64,000 nt of DNA from Chloroflexota bacterium (GCA_016234495.1 JACRBI010000007.1:62001-126000); one strand, 5' to 3'; positions 52,070 through 62,724 are shown, counted from the first letter of the stretch. The notes: generated from the letters alone by a model not told the origin. Translations and numbers: made by a program.

Positions 52070-54772
52070 ATGAACTGGCATCTCACACCAAATGAAACTG
52101 CGCTCGAAGAACTCAAGACAAATCAGAAACACGGATTGACTCAAGACGGGGTCGAATCGCGTCTTGCGCAATACGGGCGCAACGAACTAATCGAAAAAAG
52201 CGGGCGGACCCCGCTCAAGATTTTCTGGGAGCAGATCACTGCCACAATGGTGCTCATCCTCATCGGCGCGGCGGTTGTGGCAGGCTTGCTCGGTGACACA
52301 AAAAATACAATTGCCATCGGCGCGATCGTAATCCTGTATGCCCTGCTCGGATTTTTTCAGGAATACCGCGCGGAGCAGGCCATCGCCGCGCTCAAAAAAT
52401 TATCGGTGCCGAACGTGCGCGTGTTGCGCGATGGCGCACTCAAAGAACTCTCTGCGCGCGAACTCGTGCCCGGTGACATCATCCAGCTTGAAGCGGGGAA
52501 CGTCCTGCCTGCGGATGTGCGGCTGCTCGAAGCGGTGAACCTCCGCATTCAAGAAGCCGCATTGACCGGCGAATCAGAACCTGTCACAAAACAAACAGCC
52601 GCCCTTGCAAAAGAAGATTTACCGTTGGGTGACCGCCGCAACATGGGCTACATGGGAACCATCGTCACGCAGGGCCGCGGGCTGGCGCTGGTTGTTGCCA
52701 CAGGTATGCAAACCGAACTGGGCAAAATCGCCGACCTCATTCAACAAAGCGACGCCGGGCATACGCCATTACAAAAACGTCTTGATACTCTTGGAAAAAA
52801 TCTTGCCATCGCAGGAGTGGTTATCGCGGCCTTCATTGCAGTGCTCGGCCTGTTGCGCGGCGACGAACTTCGTCACATGCTGCTGACAGCCGTCAGCGTT
52901 GCCGTGGCAATCGTCCCCGAAGGTCTGCCCGCCGTAGTCACCATCACGCTCGCCATCGGCGCGCAACGCATGTTGAAACAAAACGCGCTCATCCGCAAAC
53001 TGCCCGCAGTCGAAACGCTCGGCTCGGTGACCGTGATCTGCTCCGATAAAACAGGCACGCTGACCGAAAACAGGATGACCGTGATTGTGCTGGATGTGGC
53101 CGAACATGCGCTGGATTTAACCGAAGAGGTCGGACGCGACGGCTCGCTTCATGCGACCCCGGGGCTGGGTGCGCCGGCCCAATCATCCCTGTCGCTGGCG
53201 GCGATTGGCGGCACGCTCTGCAACGACTCAGAATTAATTGATATCGGCGACGGGAATTTCCACACCATCGGCGACCCAACCGAAGGCGCGCTGGTCGCAG
53301 CCGCCGCGAAAATGGGATACTGGAAATCAACACTGGATTCATCCTTCCCGCGCGCGGCAGAACTTCCATTTGACTCGGAACGCAAGCGCATGACCACTGT
53401 TCATCATTTGGAAAAATATGACCCGTCCGTGCTCGCCGGTCTTGAAGTGGGCAATCATCGTTACATCGCCTTCACCAAAGGCAGCGTGGACGGACTGCTG
53501 GGTTTGTCGAATCAGGTCTGGGTGAACGGTCAAGCCCAAAAAATGGATGACAGTTTCAAGGTCAGGATTGAAGCGGCAAATGACCGGCTGGCAAAGAAAG
53601 GCATGAGAGTCCTCGGCGTCGCGTTCCGCTTGATCAACCAAATCCCAGAGATCATCCAAACAGATTTGGAACAGAATTTAACTTTCGTCGGTTTGTTCGG
53701 CATGATCGACCCGCCGCGCAGTGAAGTGCGCGACGCGGTTGCGCTGACCAAGTCTGCGGGCATTCGCACGGTGATGATTACGGGCGACCATCCGTTGACA
53801 GCAGTCGAGATCGCGCGGCAATTGGGCATTGCAGAAAATGGCCGCGTGTTGACCGGCGCAGAGATCGAAAGCCTGTCGTTCGACGAACTGAAAAATATTG
53901 TCGATGATGTTCAGGTATTCGCGCGTGTATCGCCCGAACATAAATTGAAGATCGTGAAAGCCTTGCAGGAACGCGGACATATTGTCTCGATGACCGGCGA
54001 CGGCGTGAACGACGCCCCAGCATTGAAACGCGCAGACATCGGCGTGGCGATGGGCATCACCGGCACGGATGTTTCGAAGGAAGCCGCCGACATGGTTCTG
54101 CTCGACGATAATTTTGCGACCATCGTCAGCGCGGTGAAGGAAGGCCGCACGATCTACGATAACATCCGCAAGTTTGTGAGGTTTAGCGTTGCTGGAAATA
54201 TAGGCAAAGTCTTGGTGATGCTGCTCGCGCCGTTTTTGGGGAAGCCGATTCCGCTTTTGCCGCTGCAATTGCTCTGGCTGAATCTACTCACTGATGGTTT
54301 GCTTGGCCTTGGCATCGGCGTGGAGAATCCCGAAGCAGATACGATGAAACGTCCGCCGTATTCGCCGAAGGAAGGCGTGTTCTCGCGCGGCGCGGGCACG
54401 CAGGTGATCTGGGTCGGCGCGTTGATCGGCGCGCTCGCACTCGGACTCGGCTCGTGGTATTACTTCACAGGCCGCGAGCAATGGCAGACGATGGTCTTCA
54501 CCTTCCTGGCATTTGCCCAGGTATTTCAGGCTTTGGCATCGCGTTCGGCAAAGGATTCAATTTTTAAGTTGGGCGTGATGAGCAATCCGCTGCTGGCGGG
54601 CATGTCTGCGCTGGTGGCTGGGCTGCAACTCGCAGTGATCTACATCCCCTTTTTGGCGGAGTTCTTCGGAGTGAAGGCGCTGAGTTTATGTGACTTGTCC
54701 ATTGCAGTCGCGGGCGGGGTTGTGGTGTTTGTGGCGATGGAAGTGGAGAAGAGAGTGATCAGTAAGCAGTGA
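52070..54772 (+). CDS. P2-type cation ATPase (Ca2+/Mn2+ class), Mn-riboswitch controlled
   Basis: 900 aa. Actuator loop [31 protein letters not shown] in helix M4 (the Ca/Mn-type PEGL), phosphorylated Asp in CSDKTGTLT (D326), TGDHPLTA and hinge [12 protein letters not shown] are all intact, with a C-terminal set of six helices. The family pumps Ca2+ or Mn2+ out of the cell. The manganese riboswitch directly upstream points to Mn2+ export as the main job. AGGAAAA precedes the ATG. Confidence 0.92.
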   Translation: MNWHLTPNETALEELKTNQKHGLTQDGVESRLAQYGRNELIEKSGRTPLKIFWEQITATMVLILIGAAVVAGLLGDTKNTIAIGAIVILYALLGFFQEYRAEQAIAALKKLSVPNVRVLRDGALKELSARELVPGDIIQLEAGNVLPADVRLLEAVNLRIQEAALTGESEPVTKQTAALAKEDLPLGDRRNMGYMGTIVTQGRGLALVVATGMQTELGKIADLIQQSDAGHTPLQKRLDTLGKNLAIAGVVIAAFIAVLGLLRGDELRHMLLTAVSVAVAIVPEGLPAVVTITLAIGAQRMLKQNALIRKLPAVETLGSVTVICSDKTGTLTENRMTVIVLDVAEHALDLTEEVGRDGSLHATPGLGAPAQSSLSLAAIGGTLCNDSELIDIGDGNFHTIGDPTEGALVAAAAKMGYWKSTLDSSFPRAAELPFDSERKRMTTVHHLEKYDPSVLAGLEVGNHRYIAFTKGSVDGLLGLSNQVWVNGQAQKMDDSFKVRIEAANDRLAKKGMRVLGVAFRLINQIPEIIQTDLEQNLTFVGLFGMIDPPRSEVRDAVALTKSAGIRTVMITGDHPLTAVEIARQLGIAENGRVLTGAEIESLSFDELKNIVDDVQVFARVSPEHKLKIVKALQERGHIVSMTGDGVNDAPALKRADIGVAMGITGTDVSKEAADMVLLDDNFATIVSAVKEGRTIYDNIRKFVRFSVAGNIGKVLVMLLAPFLGKPIPLLPLQLLWLNLLTDGLLGLGIGVENPEADTMKRPPYSPKEGVFSRGAGTQVIWVGALIGALALGLGSWYYFTGREQWQTMVFTFLAFAQVFQALASRSAKDSIFKLGVMSNPLLAGMSALVAGLQLAVIYIPFLAEFFGVKALSLCDLSIAVAGGVVVFVAMEVEKRVISKQ

Positions 54773-54780
54773 GCAGAAAG

Positions 54781-54813
54781 CAGAAGCCCGTCTCACACCG
54801 AGACGGGCTTCTG
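54781..54813. terminator. Hairpin after the ATPase gene
   Basis: Perfect 14-bp stem CAGAAGCCCGTCTC / GAGACGGGCTTCTG; only a weak T-rich tail. It separates two convergent genes. Confidence 0.7.
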
Positions 54814-54829
54814 TGTTAAGCGAAATTTT

Positions 54830-55555
54830 TTACGCTCTTGCTAAATTCATGTCTTTTGGCATTTGATCCCAGGTTCTACCATCCAGTAACCTGCCCGCTT
54901 TTTTCTTTTGAACGCCACCCCATTGTTTGAAGAAGAAAGGCACTTTTGCTTTGATGCAATGATCTCTTATTCCAACTACCCAATCTTTCTCAAGTGGACG
55001 TGCCCCAGGTCCCGACTCGCCGCCAACAATGACCCAATTAATTTCTTTTAAATTCATTTTTGGAATGGGACCTAAAAGCGGCTCAACAGAAAGAAACTTT
55101 ATCTTTGCACCAGTTTTTCGCAAGTGGTCAATTCTAAAGGTGTAATCTGCATTTTCCACGCTGACACCCATCCAGATATTGTCTGTCCATTCAAGTTTTG
55201 AACTGACCTCTGCCAGCCGTTCGGAGCGTTTTGTCAAAACCTGAAATTGATGCCAGTGTGCGCGTTTCATCACATCAAACACGCTCTGAATAAATTCCAA
55301 AGGCACATCCTTATGGAACAAATCACTCATTGAATTGACAAAGATTACCTGCGGAGTTTTCCAATCCAAAGGTTTTTCAAGCGCCTGCGGATGCATAGTT
55401 AATTTAAAGCCATTGGCATAATTGGGCTGTCCCATGGCATGTAAACGTTTCGCCATGCGCTCTGCATAGCAATGTTTACAACCGGGACTGATCTTGTTAC
55501 AACCTGTGAGCGGATTCCATGTTGATTCTGTCCACTCGATTCGAGACTGGGCCAT
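54830..55555 (-). CDS. DUF5131 (phage Gp37/Gp68-type) three-Cys-motif protein
   Basis: 241 aa. [24 protein letters not shown] gives Cys 19, 26 and 29 (CX6CX2C), a radical-SAM-like cluster motif. [29 protein letters not shown] and [11 protein letters not shown] are the family blocks. These proteins are found in phages and mobile islands beside the TcmP partner; the reaction is unknown. It follows tcmP on the same strand after 63 nt. Confidence 0.88.
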   Translation of the reverse strand: MAQSRIEWTESTWNPLTGCNKISPGCKHCYAERMAKRLHAMGQPNYANGFKLTMHPQALEKPLDWKTPQVIFVNSMSDLFHKDVPLEFIQSVFDVMKRAHWHQFQVLTKRSERLAEVSSKLEWTDNIWMGVSVENADYTFRIDHLRKTGAKIKFLSVEPLLGPIPKMNLKEINWVIVGGESGPGARPLEKDWVVGIRDHCIKAKVPFFFKQWGGVQKKKAGRLLDGRTWDQMPKDMNLARA

Positions 55556-55618
55556 TTTTACTCCAAGAGAAAACTTGCCTTTTCAATTTTAGAACATTTA
55601 TTCTGTTTTGTCTAGTGA

Positions 55619-56740
55619 TTACTTCGCAAGGCGAAAAGCAACTCGTCTCTCTGAATTATATTCTATGTAATAACCCCTTACAGGCTTGTTGTCTAACCCA
55701 ACGACTTCAAATTTTGACTTGTTTTTCTTTAATACAGCATTTGTATGTTTAGGCAAGAAACCGTTTTCCAAACCAAAAAGGTGGAGTTCTGTATTTGTTC
55801 GATACTCGGTGCTTTCTAAAAACGACCAAAGCTTATCATGATAACCAGACAATTCAGTTTCATCAAAAAGCGATAGCGTCTTCTCAATAGTGTGTCCCTT
55901 CCCATGGCTTGGGTCAACACTCCACTTGGCTTCAAGTACTTTTTCGTAGCCTCTAATATTTCCCGTAAAGAAAAAGAGACAATATATATTACTCGCATCT
56001 CTTTCAATCGTGAAAGTGTCAACAAATATTCTCAAATCCTTCAAAGAAGCCCGAAATCTGCCTTTTAGCTGCTCAATAAAATCATACGCTGATTGAAAAC
56101 TTGGAATTGACTTTCCGAATAATTCATTCAAAAATAATTTAAGCGGTTCACTACCTGGAAAATCCGAACGCAATGCCGAATCTGCAAATCTATACATGTG
56201 CGCAATAGGTAACCAAAGGAAAACCTCAGTTTTTCCATTTTCAAGCATCCTACGAATATCATCAGGTTTAATCGCTTTATACCCAAACGGGTCAATGAAA
56301 AACAGCCCTTTAGCGTCCCTTGTTTGTGAAACTAAATCTATGGCTTTAGGATATATGTCCTCATAATTTTCTTTGTGATATTCGACCTTTACGTTACTTG
56401 GCTTAAAGATATTTTTTCCTACTTTCTCGACCCTGTCTACTTTATAAACTCCATCTTCGATCTCTGATATTCCATTGTCATTAAACCATACGGTCATATC
56501 TGGAATTGAATTGTTGTTTGAAAAGTAATGACGACTAATGCTTTCCAAAGCAATAATTGGACTTCCTTTGACATTATTTTCATACAATCCTTCCCCACAA
56601 AAAAGATCAAACACGAAAATTCTTTTTACGAATCCTGCTCGATGCAGGATGTTAAAGTAAACAGACAGATAACGACCATACAATGCTATTTTTGCTTCAG
56701 AGTGTTCTAACAAATTTGTTTTTGGGTTAATGCTTTTCAT
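55619..56740 (-). CDS. tcmP: Three-Cys-motif partner protein TcmP
   Basis: 373 aa. KTNLLEHSEAKIALYGRYLSVYFNIL at the start and RIFVFDLFCGEGLYEN match the TcmP family. FDLFCGEG resembles methyltransferase motif I and GLFFIDPFGYKAI resembles motif IV, so a methyltransferase-like fold is likely; activity is unproven. The gene is AT-rich compared with its neighbours, a sign of transfer. AAGGAGAGG precedes the ATG; a minus-strand TATAAT is at 56808-56803. Confidence 0.85.
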   Translation of the reverse strand: MKSINPKTNLLEHSEAKIALYGRYLSVYFNILHRAGFVKRIFVFDLFCGEGLYENNVKGSPIIALESISRHYFSNNNSIPDMTVWFNDNGISEIEDGVYKVDRVEKVGKNIFKPSNVKVEYHKENYEDIYPKAIDLVSQTRDAKGLFFIDPFGYKAIKPDDIRRMLENGKTEVFLWLPIAHMYRFADSALRSDFPGSEPLKLFLNELFGKSIPSFQSAYDFIEQLKGRFRASLKDLRIFVDTFTIERDASNIYCLFFFTGNIRGYEKVLEAKWSVDPSHGKGHTIEKTLSLFDETELSGYHDKLWSFLESTEYRTNTELHLFGLENGFLPKHTNAVLKKNKSKFEVVGLDNKPVRGYYIEYNSERRVAFRLAK

Positions 56741-57065
56741 ATCCTCTCCTTACTTACTCAAAATTTTTGACAAAACACGCCAATCACAAAACATCCTGTT
56801 ACATTATATTCACATTTCCCTAAAATTCTTTAATCTATCAATCCTATTTTCCTTCACATCGCTCTTTCCGGAATCTCCATCAACTCCCCTTCACTCAGCA
56901 CAATCGAAGTTCCCTTTATGCTTGCGTTCTCAAGTGCTAAACCATCACAATCTGCATTTTTGCTTCCTATTCATTGACGTACGAGGGTATGTTTTTTTTC
57001 ATAATAAAGTTTGTATAATGGTAGATGATAAATCCAAAGATCATTTTCATAAAGGAGAAAAATCC
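56741..57065. other. AT-rich gene-free spacer
   Basis: Holds the tcmP leader and promoter on the left and, on the right, a TATAAT (57014-57019) plus AAGGAG for the small membrane gene. Base use is as AT-rich as tcmP. No repeat or further frame was recognised. Confidence 0.6.
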
Positions 57066-57221
57066 ATGGACATGTCTGCGATCGCCGATTGGTTTACCAT
57101 TCTGTTCCTGTTGTGGTTTGGGTTGAAACATTTTATCCCCGCCCTCGATAAAGGATTTTTTTCAACCGCGGGCGCTGTGATTGCCATCGCGGCTGCGATA
57201 ACCACCTTCCTCAGCCCTTAG
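57066..57221 (+). CDS. 51-aa membrane protein
   Basis: Two hydrophobic helices (residues about 9-20 and 33-48) joined by KHFIPALDKGFFST. AAGGAG is placed ideally before the ATG and a terminator follows, so it is a likely gene. An open frame extends upstream to 56730 but reads through non-coding spacer. Family not recognised. Confidence 0.65.
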   Translation: MDMSAIADWFTILFLLWFGLKHFIPALDKGFFSTAGAVIAIAAAITTFLSP

Positions 57222-57258
57222 GTTTGCGGTTCTCGCACAAGATTCATGTTGCCAAATC

Positions 57259-57290
57259 ATCGGGCGAGACGCTTCGTAGTCTCGCCCGAT
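57259..57290 (+). terminator. Terminator of the small membrane gene
   Basis: Perfect 12-bp stem ATCGGGCGAGAC / GTCTCGCCCGAT with an 8-nt loop. Confidence 0.75.
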
Positions 57291-57342
57291 ACTTTATAAG
57301 GTGATCGAATTATTTTTCTAGTTACCGGACACTTTTATTTTA

Positions 57343-57431
57343 GGACGCAAATAAACGCTGAGAACGCTGATTCAAACTTTTTTACTCACGTTTTCTTCAA
57401 AAATCCACGTTTATCAGCGTTCTCAGCGTCC
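57343..57431. repeat. Fold-back element (GGACGCTGAGAACGCTGAT type)
   Basis: Left arm from 57343 contains ATAAACGCTGAGAACGCTGA; the right arm 57405-57431 is CGTTTATCAGCGTTCTCAG-like and ends AGCGTCC. The shared unit GACGCTGAT also appears at 3107-3144. Confidence 0.7.
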
Positions 57432-57457
57432 AATTTTTTAAACCGTCAGGTGGCTTG

Positions 57458-58885
57458 TTATTTTTCAACGATCGGGCTGGAGGGCGGCTCTGCCAAAAAC
57501 TCTGTGGAACTGAGAATCAACTGATCGAACCCAACTCCTTCCGCGCCAGCCTGCAAACGCACGGTGACTTCGCCGCCCTGAAAATAGATCAGTGAATCAG
57601 AGTCTGCGAAATCACAGCCCACCCATGACCAGCCAGTGGTTGATCCCCGCGCTGTCAGGTAACTTGACGAACCCGGTTTCAAAACCGTTTTGTTGTTTGC
57701 GTCCACTGCACCGCTGAATTGGACAAATATCAAGTTCGCCGTTGACCTACCCTTCGGCATGCCAACCTTCATGTGAATCCAGCAGCGATAGGGAATGCCG
57801 CTTTGGACTTGCACATCGAAAGTCAGGTGGGGATCATTCTCCGGCGGAGGGTCCAACTCATCGCCATTGTTGGGGAGACTGATGTATTTTTTCCCGGGCG
57901 AAGCTGCGTCATCGTAGAAATCAAGTTCAGACAAGGCGCTGTCCGGCAAATCAACAGCGTAGATAATGATCTCGGAAGCAGGAGCCTGCATCGGGTCGGG
58001 TTGAGGCGCTTTCGTAATCTCGACCGTGATCGCGGGCGTCCCCGCCGGATATTCCACCGGCGAGGTCTGCTGGTAAACGCCGCTGACTTCGTAGGCGTGC
58101 TTCTCCACTTCCAGCGCATCGGCGCGGGTCTGCTCCATTTGCTGCGAGCTGAGCATTGAGAAGTCAACGAGTTCCAGTTCTTCCTTCACTTCATCAGCGC
58201 CCCTCCAGCCGACTTTGATCTCGCCCACGCCGCGCGCGTAATGTTTGAGTTGGAAGGCATTCTCCTCGCCCAAACTGGACTCGGCCATCACCAGCACATC
58301 TTTGTAACAATCGACGGGGACGCAGGTTTCCTGCCCGACCTGATCCACCTGCCCGAAGTCAGACCACTCGACGGCTGGTCCCCAGCCCTGATAGACGATC
58401 GGCGCTGCGAGCTTCGGCTCTGCCCGCATCTTGATTCCCGCGCGCGCATCTTCCAGCCCGGTGATCCACGGTGATGCCTTTACGAACTGCCCGTTCTCGA
58501 ATTCTTCCGGGTACTCACCCAGATACCAGACATTGCCGTCGTTGTCCTGCGCATAAAAGGCGAGTTCCTTTTCGATCACCTCGCCGTCGGTATAGTCCAC
58601 GATCCAGGCTGTGACCGTGCGCACGCCGCCGATGACTTTGGTCAGGTCGGTGACGATGAAGTCAATGCGGCGGGAAATGGTTTCGCCGTCTTCGACGGCC
58701 TTGCCCTCCTGCACCCATTTCATGCCGGGCTTCATGGGCATCCATGCGTTGTCGATGTCGGTTGGGTTGTCAAAGTTCGCGGGGTCAAAGTCTGCGAACT
58801 GCGGCTCGGAATTGGGTACACATGCCGAAGCCAGAATCATTGCAATGGCTGCCATGATCGAAAAGAAAATGGGAAATCGCGGCAC
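57458..58885 (-). CDS. Large extracellular lipoprotein, function unknown
   Basis: 475 aa from a GTG start with an excellent Shine-Dalgarno (AAAAGGAGG). Signal peptide with lipobox LASAC (Cys near residue 21). The first 250 residues contain WMPMKPGMKWVQEGKAVEDGE..RRIDFIVTDLTKVIGGVRTVTAW, a pattern seen in uncharacterised secreted proteins. The C-terminal 170 residues look like a carbohydrate-binding beta-sandwich (IPYRCWIHMKVG, WSWVGCDFADSDSLIYFQGGEVTVRLQAG). No enzyme motif found. An upstream ATG at 59020 lies in repeat DNA. Confidence 0.75.
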   Translation of the reverse strand: MPRFPIFFSIMAAIAMILASACVPNSEPQFADFDPANFDNPTDIDNAWMPMKPGMKWVQEGKAVEDGETISRRIDFIVTDLTKVIGGVRTVTAWIVDYTDGEVIEKELAFYAQDNDGNVWYLGEYPEEFENGQFVKASPWITGLEDARAGIKMRAEPKLAAPIVYQGWGPAVEWSDFGQVDQVGQETCVPVDCYKDVLVMAESSLGEENAFQLKHYARGVGEIKVGWRGADEVKEELELVDFSMLSSQQMEQTRADALEVEKHAYEVSGVYQQTSPVEYPAGTPAITVEITKAPQPDPMQAPASEIIIYAVDLPDSALSELDFYDDAASPGKKYISLPNNGDELDPPPENDPHLTFDVQVQSGIPYRCWIHMKVGMPKGRSTANLIFVQFSGAVDANNKTVLKPGSSSYLTARGSTTGWSWVGCDFADSDSLIYFQGGEVTVRLQAGAEGVGFDQLILSSTEFLAEPPSSPIVEK

Positions 58886-58936
58886 ATCAACCTCCTTTTG
58901 GTTTCGGAGCGTCAAAAACAGTGGGGTAAAAAAAAC

Positions 58937-59086
58937 TCCACCACAGAGTTCACGGACGCTCACCTGCACTGCACCACACCTGCGCTGGCGGGTGATGCCA
59001 AGGAACGCAGCGCGGTGCAAGTGTCGCGCACAGAGTTTTAAAAGTTTTTCTCCGTGACCTCTGTGGCCTCTGTGGTTAAAGTCCTT
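58937..59086. repeat. Fold-back element (ACCACAGAG type)
   Basis: Left arm CCACCACAGAGTTCACGGA faces right arm TCCGTGACCTCTGTGG plus CCTCTGTGGTT. The centre has a GC-rich part related to the 5554 / 22927 unit. Confidence 0.65.
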
Positions 59087-59135
59087 TAAATCTTTACATT
59101 GAAAGAGCGAACGTCAAAAGACATGATCGTGAAAG

Positions 59136-62100
59136 TCAACTGATTGTTTGTGGAACGCTGACAGCATTATGGCGCGCCTTCCCAAACCGCAGATACAAGG
59201 TGGGCACAACCAGCAAATTGAGCAGGGTCGAAGTAACGAGTCCGCCCAGAATGACAATCGCCATCGGATATTCGATCTCCTGGCCGGGGATGTTGCCGGC
59301 AATCACCAGTGGCACGAGAGCCAGCCCGGTTGTAAGAGCCGTCATCATGATCGGGGCGATCCTTTCGCGCGCGCCGCGCATGACCAGTTGCGGGCCAAAA
59401 GGCTCGCCTTCCACTTCCTCAAGGTGCTGGAAGTGACTGATCATCATGATCCCGTTGCGGGTGGCGATTCCCAGAATCGTCAACAGGCCGACCAGCGAAC
59501 CAAGCGAGAGGACGCCGTTGCTAAAGAACGCCGCGAGGATTCCGCCCACCAGCGCCCAGGGCAGGGTGAAGAAGGTCAGCGTTGCGAGGCGCAGGTTTTC
59601 AAACGAAGTCACCAGCAGGAAGAAGATCGCGATCACCGCAACCGCCCCGGCAAGAAATAACTGTTGTTCGGCGGCTTCGCGCTCGGCATATTCACCGAAC
59701 AATTCTGCATGGTAGCCAAGCGGAAACTGTATCTTCTCGAGGGCATCTTCAACCTCCTCAGCCACAGAGCCGAGGTCGCGCCCGCTTACATTGGCTGAAA
59801 CATCGGTCTTGCGCGACTCGCCTTCACGCTCGATCACATTCGGGGCCGCCACAATGCTGACGCTGGCCACATCCGCAAGGCGCACGCGTCCGCCATCCGG
59901 GGTATCGATCAGCAGGTTTTCAATATCGTTTAGGCTGTCGCGCGAGGATGGCGTGCTCCACACGTTCACGTCATAGGTCTTTCCGCCCACAAAAAGGTCG
60001 CCGACTTCTTCGCCTTGCAGCAGAAAGGCTGCCGCGCGGCGGATATCGCCGGGCTTCAGTCCATGCTGCTGGGCAGCGGCGAGGTCAACTTCAATGTTGA
60101 CCTGCGGCACATCCACGTGAGCTTCCTTTTTCAAATCCACAATCCCGTCAATTCCTTCCAGAGCCGCCAGCACTACCTCTGACTTGGAACGCAAAACATC
60201 CAGTTCCGGGCCATAGATGCGCACAACGATGGTATCGCTCGAACCTGTCAGCACTTCCCTGATTCTCTCTTTCAGATAGGTCTGCACGTCGCGAATCAAG
60301 CCGGGGTAGCCGTCCACCACCTCCTGGACTTTTGCCAGAGTCTGGTCGTAGTCCACCTTTGGGTCGATGCTGATCCAGTTCTCGGTGAAGTAGATTCCGT
60401 ACGGTTCATCCGCCATCATGGCCTGCCCGATGTGCGATCCACAGTTTCTCACCCCGGGGATGGTCATCAGTTCGTTGCAAGCCTTGGCCGTGATGCGCCA
60501 CATCTCCGGCTGCGAAGTGCCGGGCTTGGTGATCCAGTGCATCAGAAAATCCCGTTCTTTGAACGAAGGCAGCAGTTCCTGCCCAAGGCTGGGAATCACG
60601 CCCAGACCAGCGACGACAATCACAGCGATCGTGGCATATGCCAAACGCGGAGCATGGAGGGTCTTTTCAAGAACCCGGTCGTAGATGCGATGCAGCCACG
60701 GAATGACCGGGGATTGGCGGTGCTCGATCGGCGCATTTGACAGCAGGATCAAGACCATGGCCGGCGTGACGGTCAACGCGATCAACGGCGACACCAGACC
60801 TGCCACTACATAAGCGGTGGCCAGCGGCTGGAAGAATGCGCCCGATAAGCCCTGCAGGAAAAAGACCGGCAGCAGCGCCGAGATTTCGATCAGCGAGGCG
60901 TAGACAATTGCTCCGCGCACTTCAAGCGATGCTTCGAGGATGATGCTCGCAGTAGACTGGGTGCTGCCTTCCTTGCGCAGGCGCCGCAAACGCCGCACGA
61001 TGTTTTCGACATCCACGATGGCGTCATCCACGACTGCGCCGATGGCAATGGCCAGCCCGGCCAGTGTCATGACGTTGATGGTGACACCGCGTAAGTTAAG
61101 CACAAGCAGGGAAGCCATCAAAGATAATGGGATGATGGTGGCGCTGATCAAGGCCACGCGCCACTCGTACAGGAAGAACAACAACACGATCACAACCAGC
61201 ACGCCGCCGAGGAGGAGTGATTCGGTTAGGTTGTCAATTGACTGCTCGATGAATGTTGCAGGGCGGAAGATGGTGGTATCAATATCAATTCCTTTGAGGC
61301 CGGGGCGCATCTCTGCGATGGCTTCTTCCACGCCCCTCGTCACATCGAGCGTGTTGGCCCACGGAAGTTTTTCAACGATCATCATCAGGCCTTCGCCGCC
61401 GTTGATGACTGCGTCGCCGAAAAGCGGCCACGTGTCCCAGGTCACGCTGCCGACATCCGCCAGCACCAGCGGCGACCCGTCCTGTTTCCTGCGATCCTCT
61501 ATGGGAACCTGAGCCAGGTCCTCGGGAGTCAGAATCGTCAACACGGAGCGAATCCCCAGCCGCTGATTGGGCGTCTCGATAAATCCGCCGGTGCCGATGG
61601 TTGCCCCTTCCGAATAAAATAACAATCCCACGTCGAGCGCGTCGGCGGTGGTGTCCATGACCTGCTCGAGGGTTACGTCGTGAGCCTGCATCTGCCCCAT
61701 GTCCACCTGCACCTGCGGCATCTTGATCCGCTCACCCCAAATGGGAGCATTGGCCACGCCCGGCACATCCATCAGGCGCGAGCGGATCTTCCAATAGGCG
61801 ATCATGGATAAATCCATCATGTCGATCTCGCTCGAGGAGATTCCGATCTTCATCACGCGGCTGGTGGACGACAGGGGCTGGATCATGACCGGCGGAGCAG
61901 CCCAAGTCGGCAGGGTGACAGTCGCCATGCGCTCAGCGACCAATTGCCGCGCAAAGATGAGGTCGGTGCCGGGTTTGAAGATCAGCACAATCTGCGAAAG
62001 ATCGGGCACCGACCTTGAGCGCATCACATCCAGCCCGGGCAGGCCGACCAATGCCTGTTCAAGCGGAACCGTGACCAGTTCCTCGACGGAGGCCGGGGAC

Positions 62101-62264
62101 AGCCCAAGCGACAGGGTTTGAATCTCTACTTTGGGCGGGGCAAATTCGGGGAAGACATCCACCGATGAATTGCTCAGCCGGGCAATGCCGAAGAACATCA
62201 ACACCACGGCGGCAAAGACGATCAGGAAACGGTAACGCAGGCTTGTTTTTACAATCCAGCGCAT
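59136..62264 (-). CDS. Heavy-metal-efflux-type RND pump (CusA/CzcA-like)
   Basis: 1042 aa, normal RND length. N-terminal helix then DVFPEFAPPKVEIQT, two large outer loops and 12 helices. TM4 has GLAIAIGAVVDDAIVDVENIVRR, where the DD pair resembles proton-relay acids, and the TM10-12 block GLLTILGIATRNGIMMISHF is the HME pattern. Metal or drug substrate unknown. It lies 19 nt after the short adaptor gene. There is no TolC-like outer-membrane gene. Confidence 0.88.
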   Translation of the reverse strand: MRWIVKTSLRYRFLIVFAAVVLMFFGIARLSNSSVDVFPEFAPPKVEIQTLSLGLSPASVEELVTVPLEQALVGLPGLDVMRSRSVPDLSQIVLIFKPGTDLIFARQLVAERMATVTLPTWAAPPVMIQPLSSTSRVMKIGISSSEIDMMDLSMIAYWKIRSRLMDVPGVANAPIWGERIKMPQVQVDMGQMQAHDVTLEQVMDTTADALDVGLLFYSEGATIGTGGFIETPNQRLGIRSVLTILTPEDLAQVPIEDRRKQDGSPLVLADVGSVTWDTWPLFGDAVINGGEGLMMIVEKLPWANTLDVTRGVEEAIAEMRPGLKGIDIDTTIFRPATFIEQSIDNLTESLLLGGVLVVIVLLFFLYEWRVALISATIIPLSLMASLLVLNLRGVTINVMTLAGLAIAIGAVVDDAIVDVENIVRRLRRLRKEGSTQSTASIILEASLEVRGAIVYASLIEISALLPVFFLQGLSGAFFQPLATAYVVAGLVSPLIALTVTPAMVLILLSNAPIEHRQSPVIPWLHRIYDRVLEKTLHAPRLAYATIAVIVVAGLGVIPSLGQELLPSFKERDFLMHWITKPGTSQPEMWRITAKACNELMTIPGVRNCGSHIGQAMMADEPYGIYFTENWISIDPKVDYDQTLAKVQEVVDGYPGLIRDVQTYLKERIREVLTGSSDTIVVRIYGPELDVLRSKSEVVLAALEGIDGIVDLKKEAHVDVPQVNIEVDLAAAQQHGLKPGDIRRAAAFLLQGEEVGDLFVGGKTYDVNVWSTPSSRDSLNDIENLLIDTPDGGRVRLADVASVSIVAAPNVIEREGESRKTDVSANVSGRDLGSVAEEVEDALEKIQFPLGYHAELFGEYAEREAAEQQLFLAGAVAVIAIFFLLVTSFENLRLATLTFFTLPWALVGGILAAFFSNGVLSLGSLVGLLTILGIATRNGIMMISHFQHLEEVEGEPFGPQLVMRGARERIAPIMMTALTTGLALVPLVIAGNIPGQEIEYPMAIVILGGLVTSTLLNLLVVPTLYLRFGKARHNAVSVPQTIS

Positions 62265-62283
62265 GGGGTACCTCCGGGCGCGC

Positions 62284-62724
62284 TTATTTTGAAACCCCGG
62301 TCTCGGCGCCGTATAACTCAGATAATCCGACCGTTACGACTTCGATTCCAGAGGAGGGACCGGCCTTCAGCACCGCCGTGTCATCTTCGATGTAATCAAC
62401 AGTGACAGACTCGCGGACATAGGTTAATGGCGCGGGGGATGTGTAGACCCAGGTTTGGCCTTGCAGGTCGTAGAGAATTGCAGCATACGGCACGACCTTT
62501 CTATTGCTGCCGTTGATCTGCTCCTCGCGGACCGCACTCATCTGAATATCGAGCCGTTCAACAGCCTTCTCGGTCAGGATGATGCGCTTGAGGTCGGTGC
62601 CGTCCACCGCTTCGAGTGTGAAAGGCTGAATTTTTTCGGCTTTGATCTCTTCCGCCGAACAAGACGAAAGCATTGTGCCGGCGATCATCAAAATCAAAAC
62701 GACCCAACGATTGATCCGATTCAT
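62284..62724 (-). CDS. Very short RND adaptor-like lipoprotein
   Basis: 146 aa. Lipobox MLSSC (Cys near 22), then a segment similar to the beta-barrel and membrane-proximal parts of CusB/CzcB (VPYAAILYDLQGQTWVYTSPAPLTYVRESVTVDYI, ending VVTVGLSELYGAETGVSK). The lipoyl and hairpin parts of a normal 350-450 aa adaptor are absent. It probably docks on the RND pump from the outer face of a single membrane. It is in the same operon. Confidence 0.75.
   Translation of the reverse strand: MNRINRWVVLILMIAGTMLSSCSAEEIKAEKIQPFTLEAVDGTDLKRIILTEKAVERLDIQMSAVREEQINGSNRKVVPYAAILYDLQGQTWVYTSPAPLTYVRESVTVDYIEDDTAVLKAGPSSGIEVVTVGLSELYGAETGVSK

Noticed and set aside
53678-54268. A 196-codon antisense frame in the P-type ATPase gene
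   Set aside because: Shadow of a strongly conserved coding region; no start signals.
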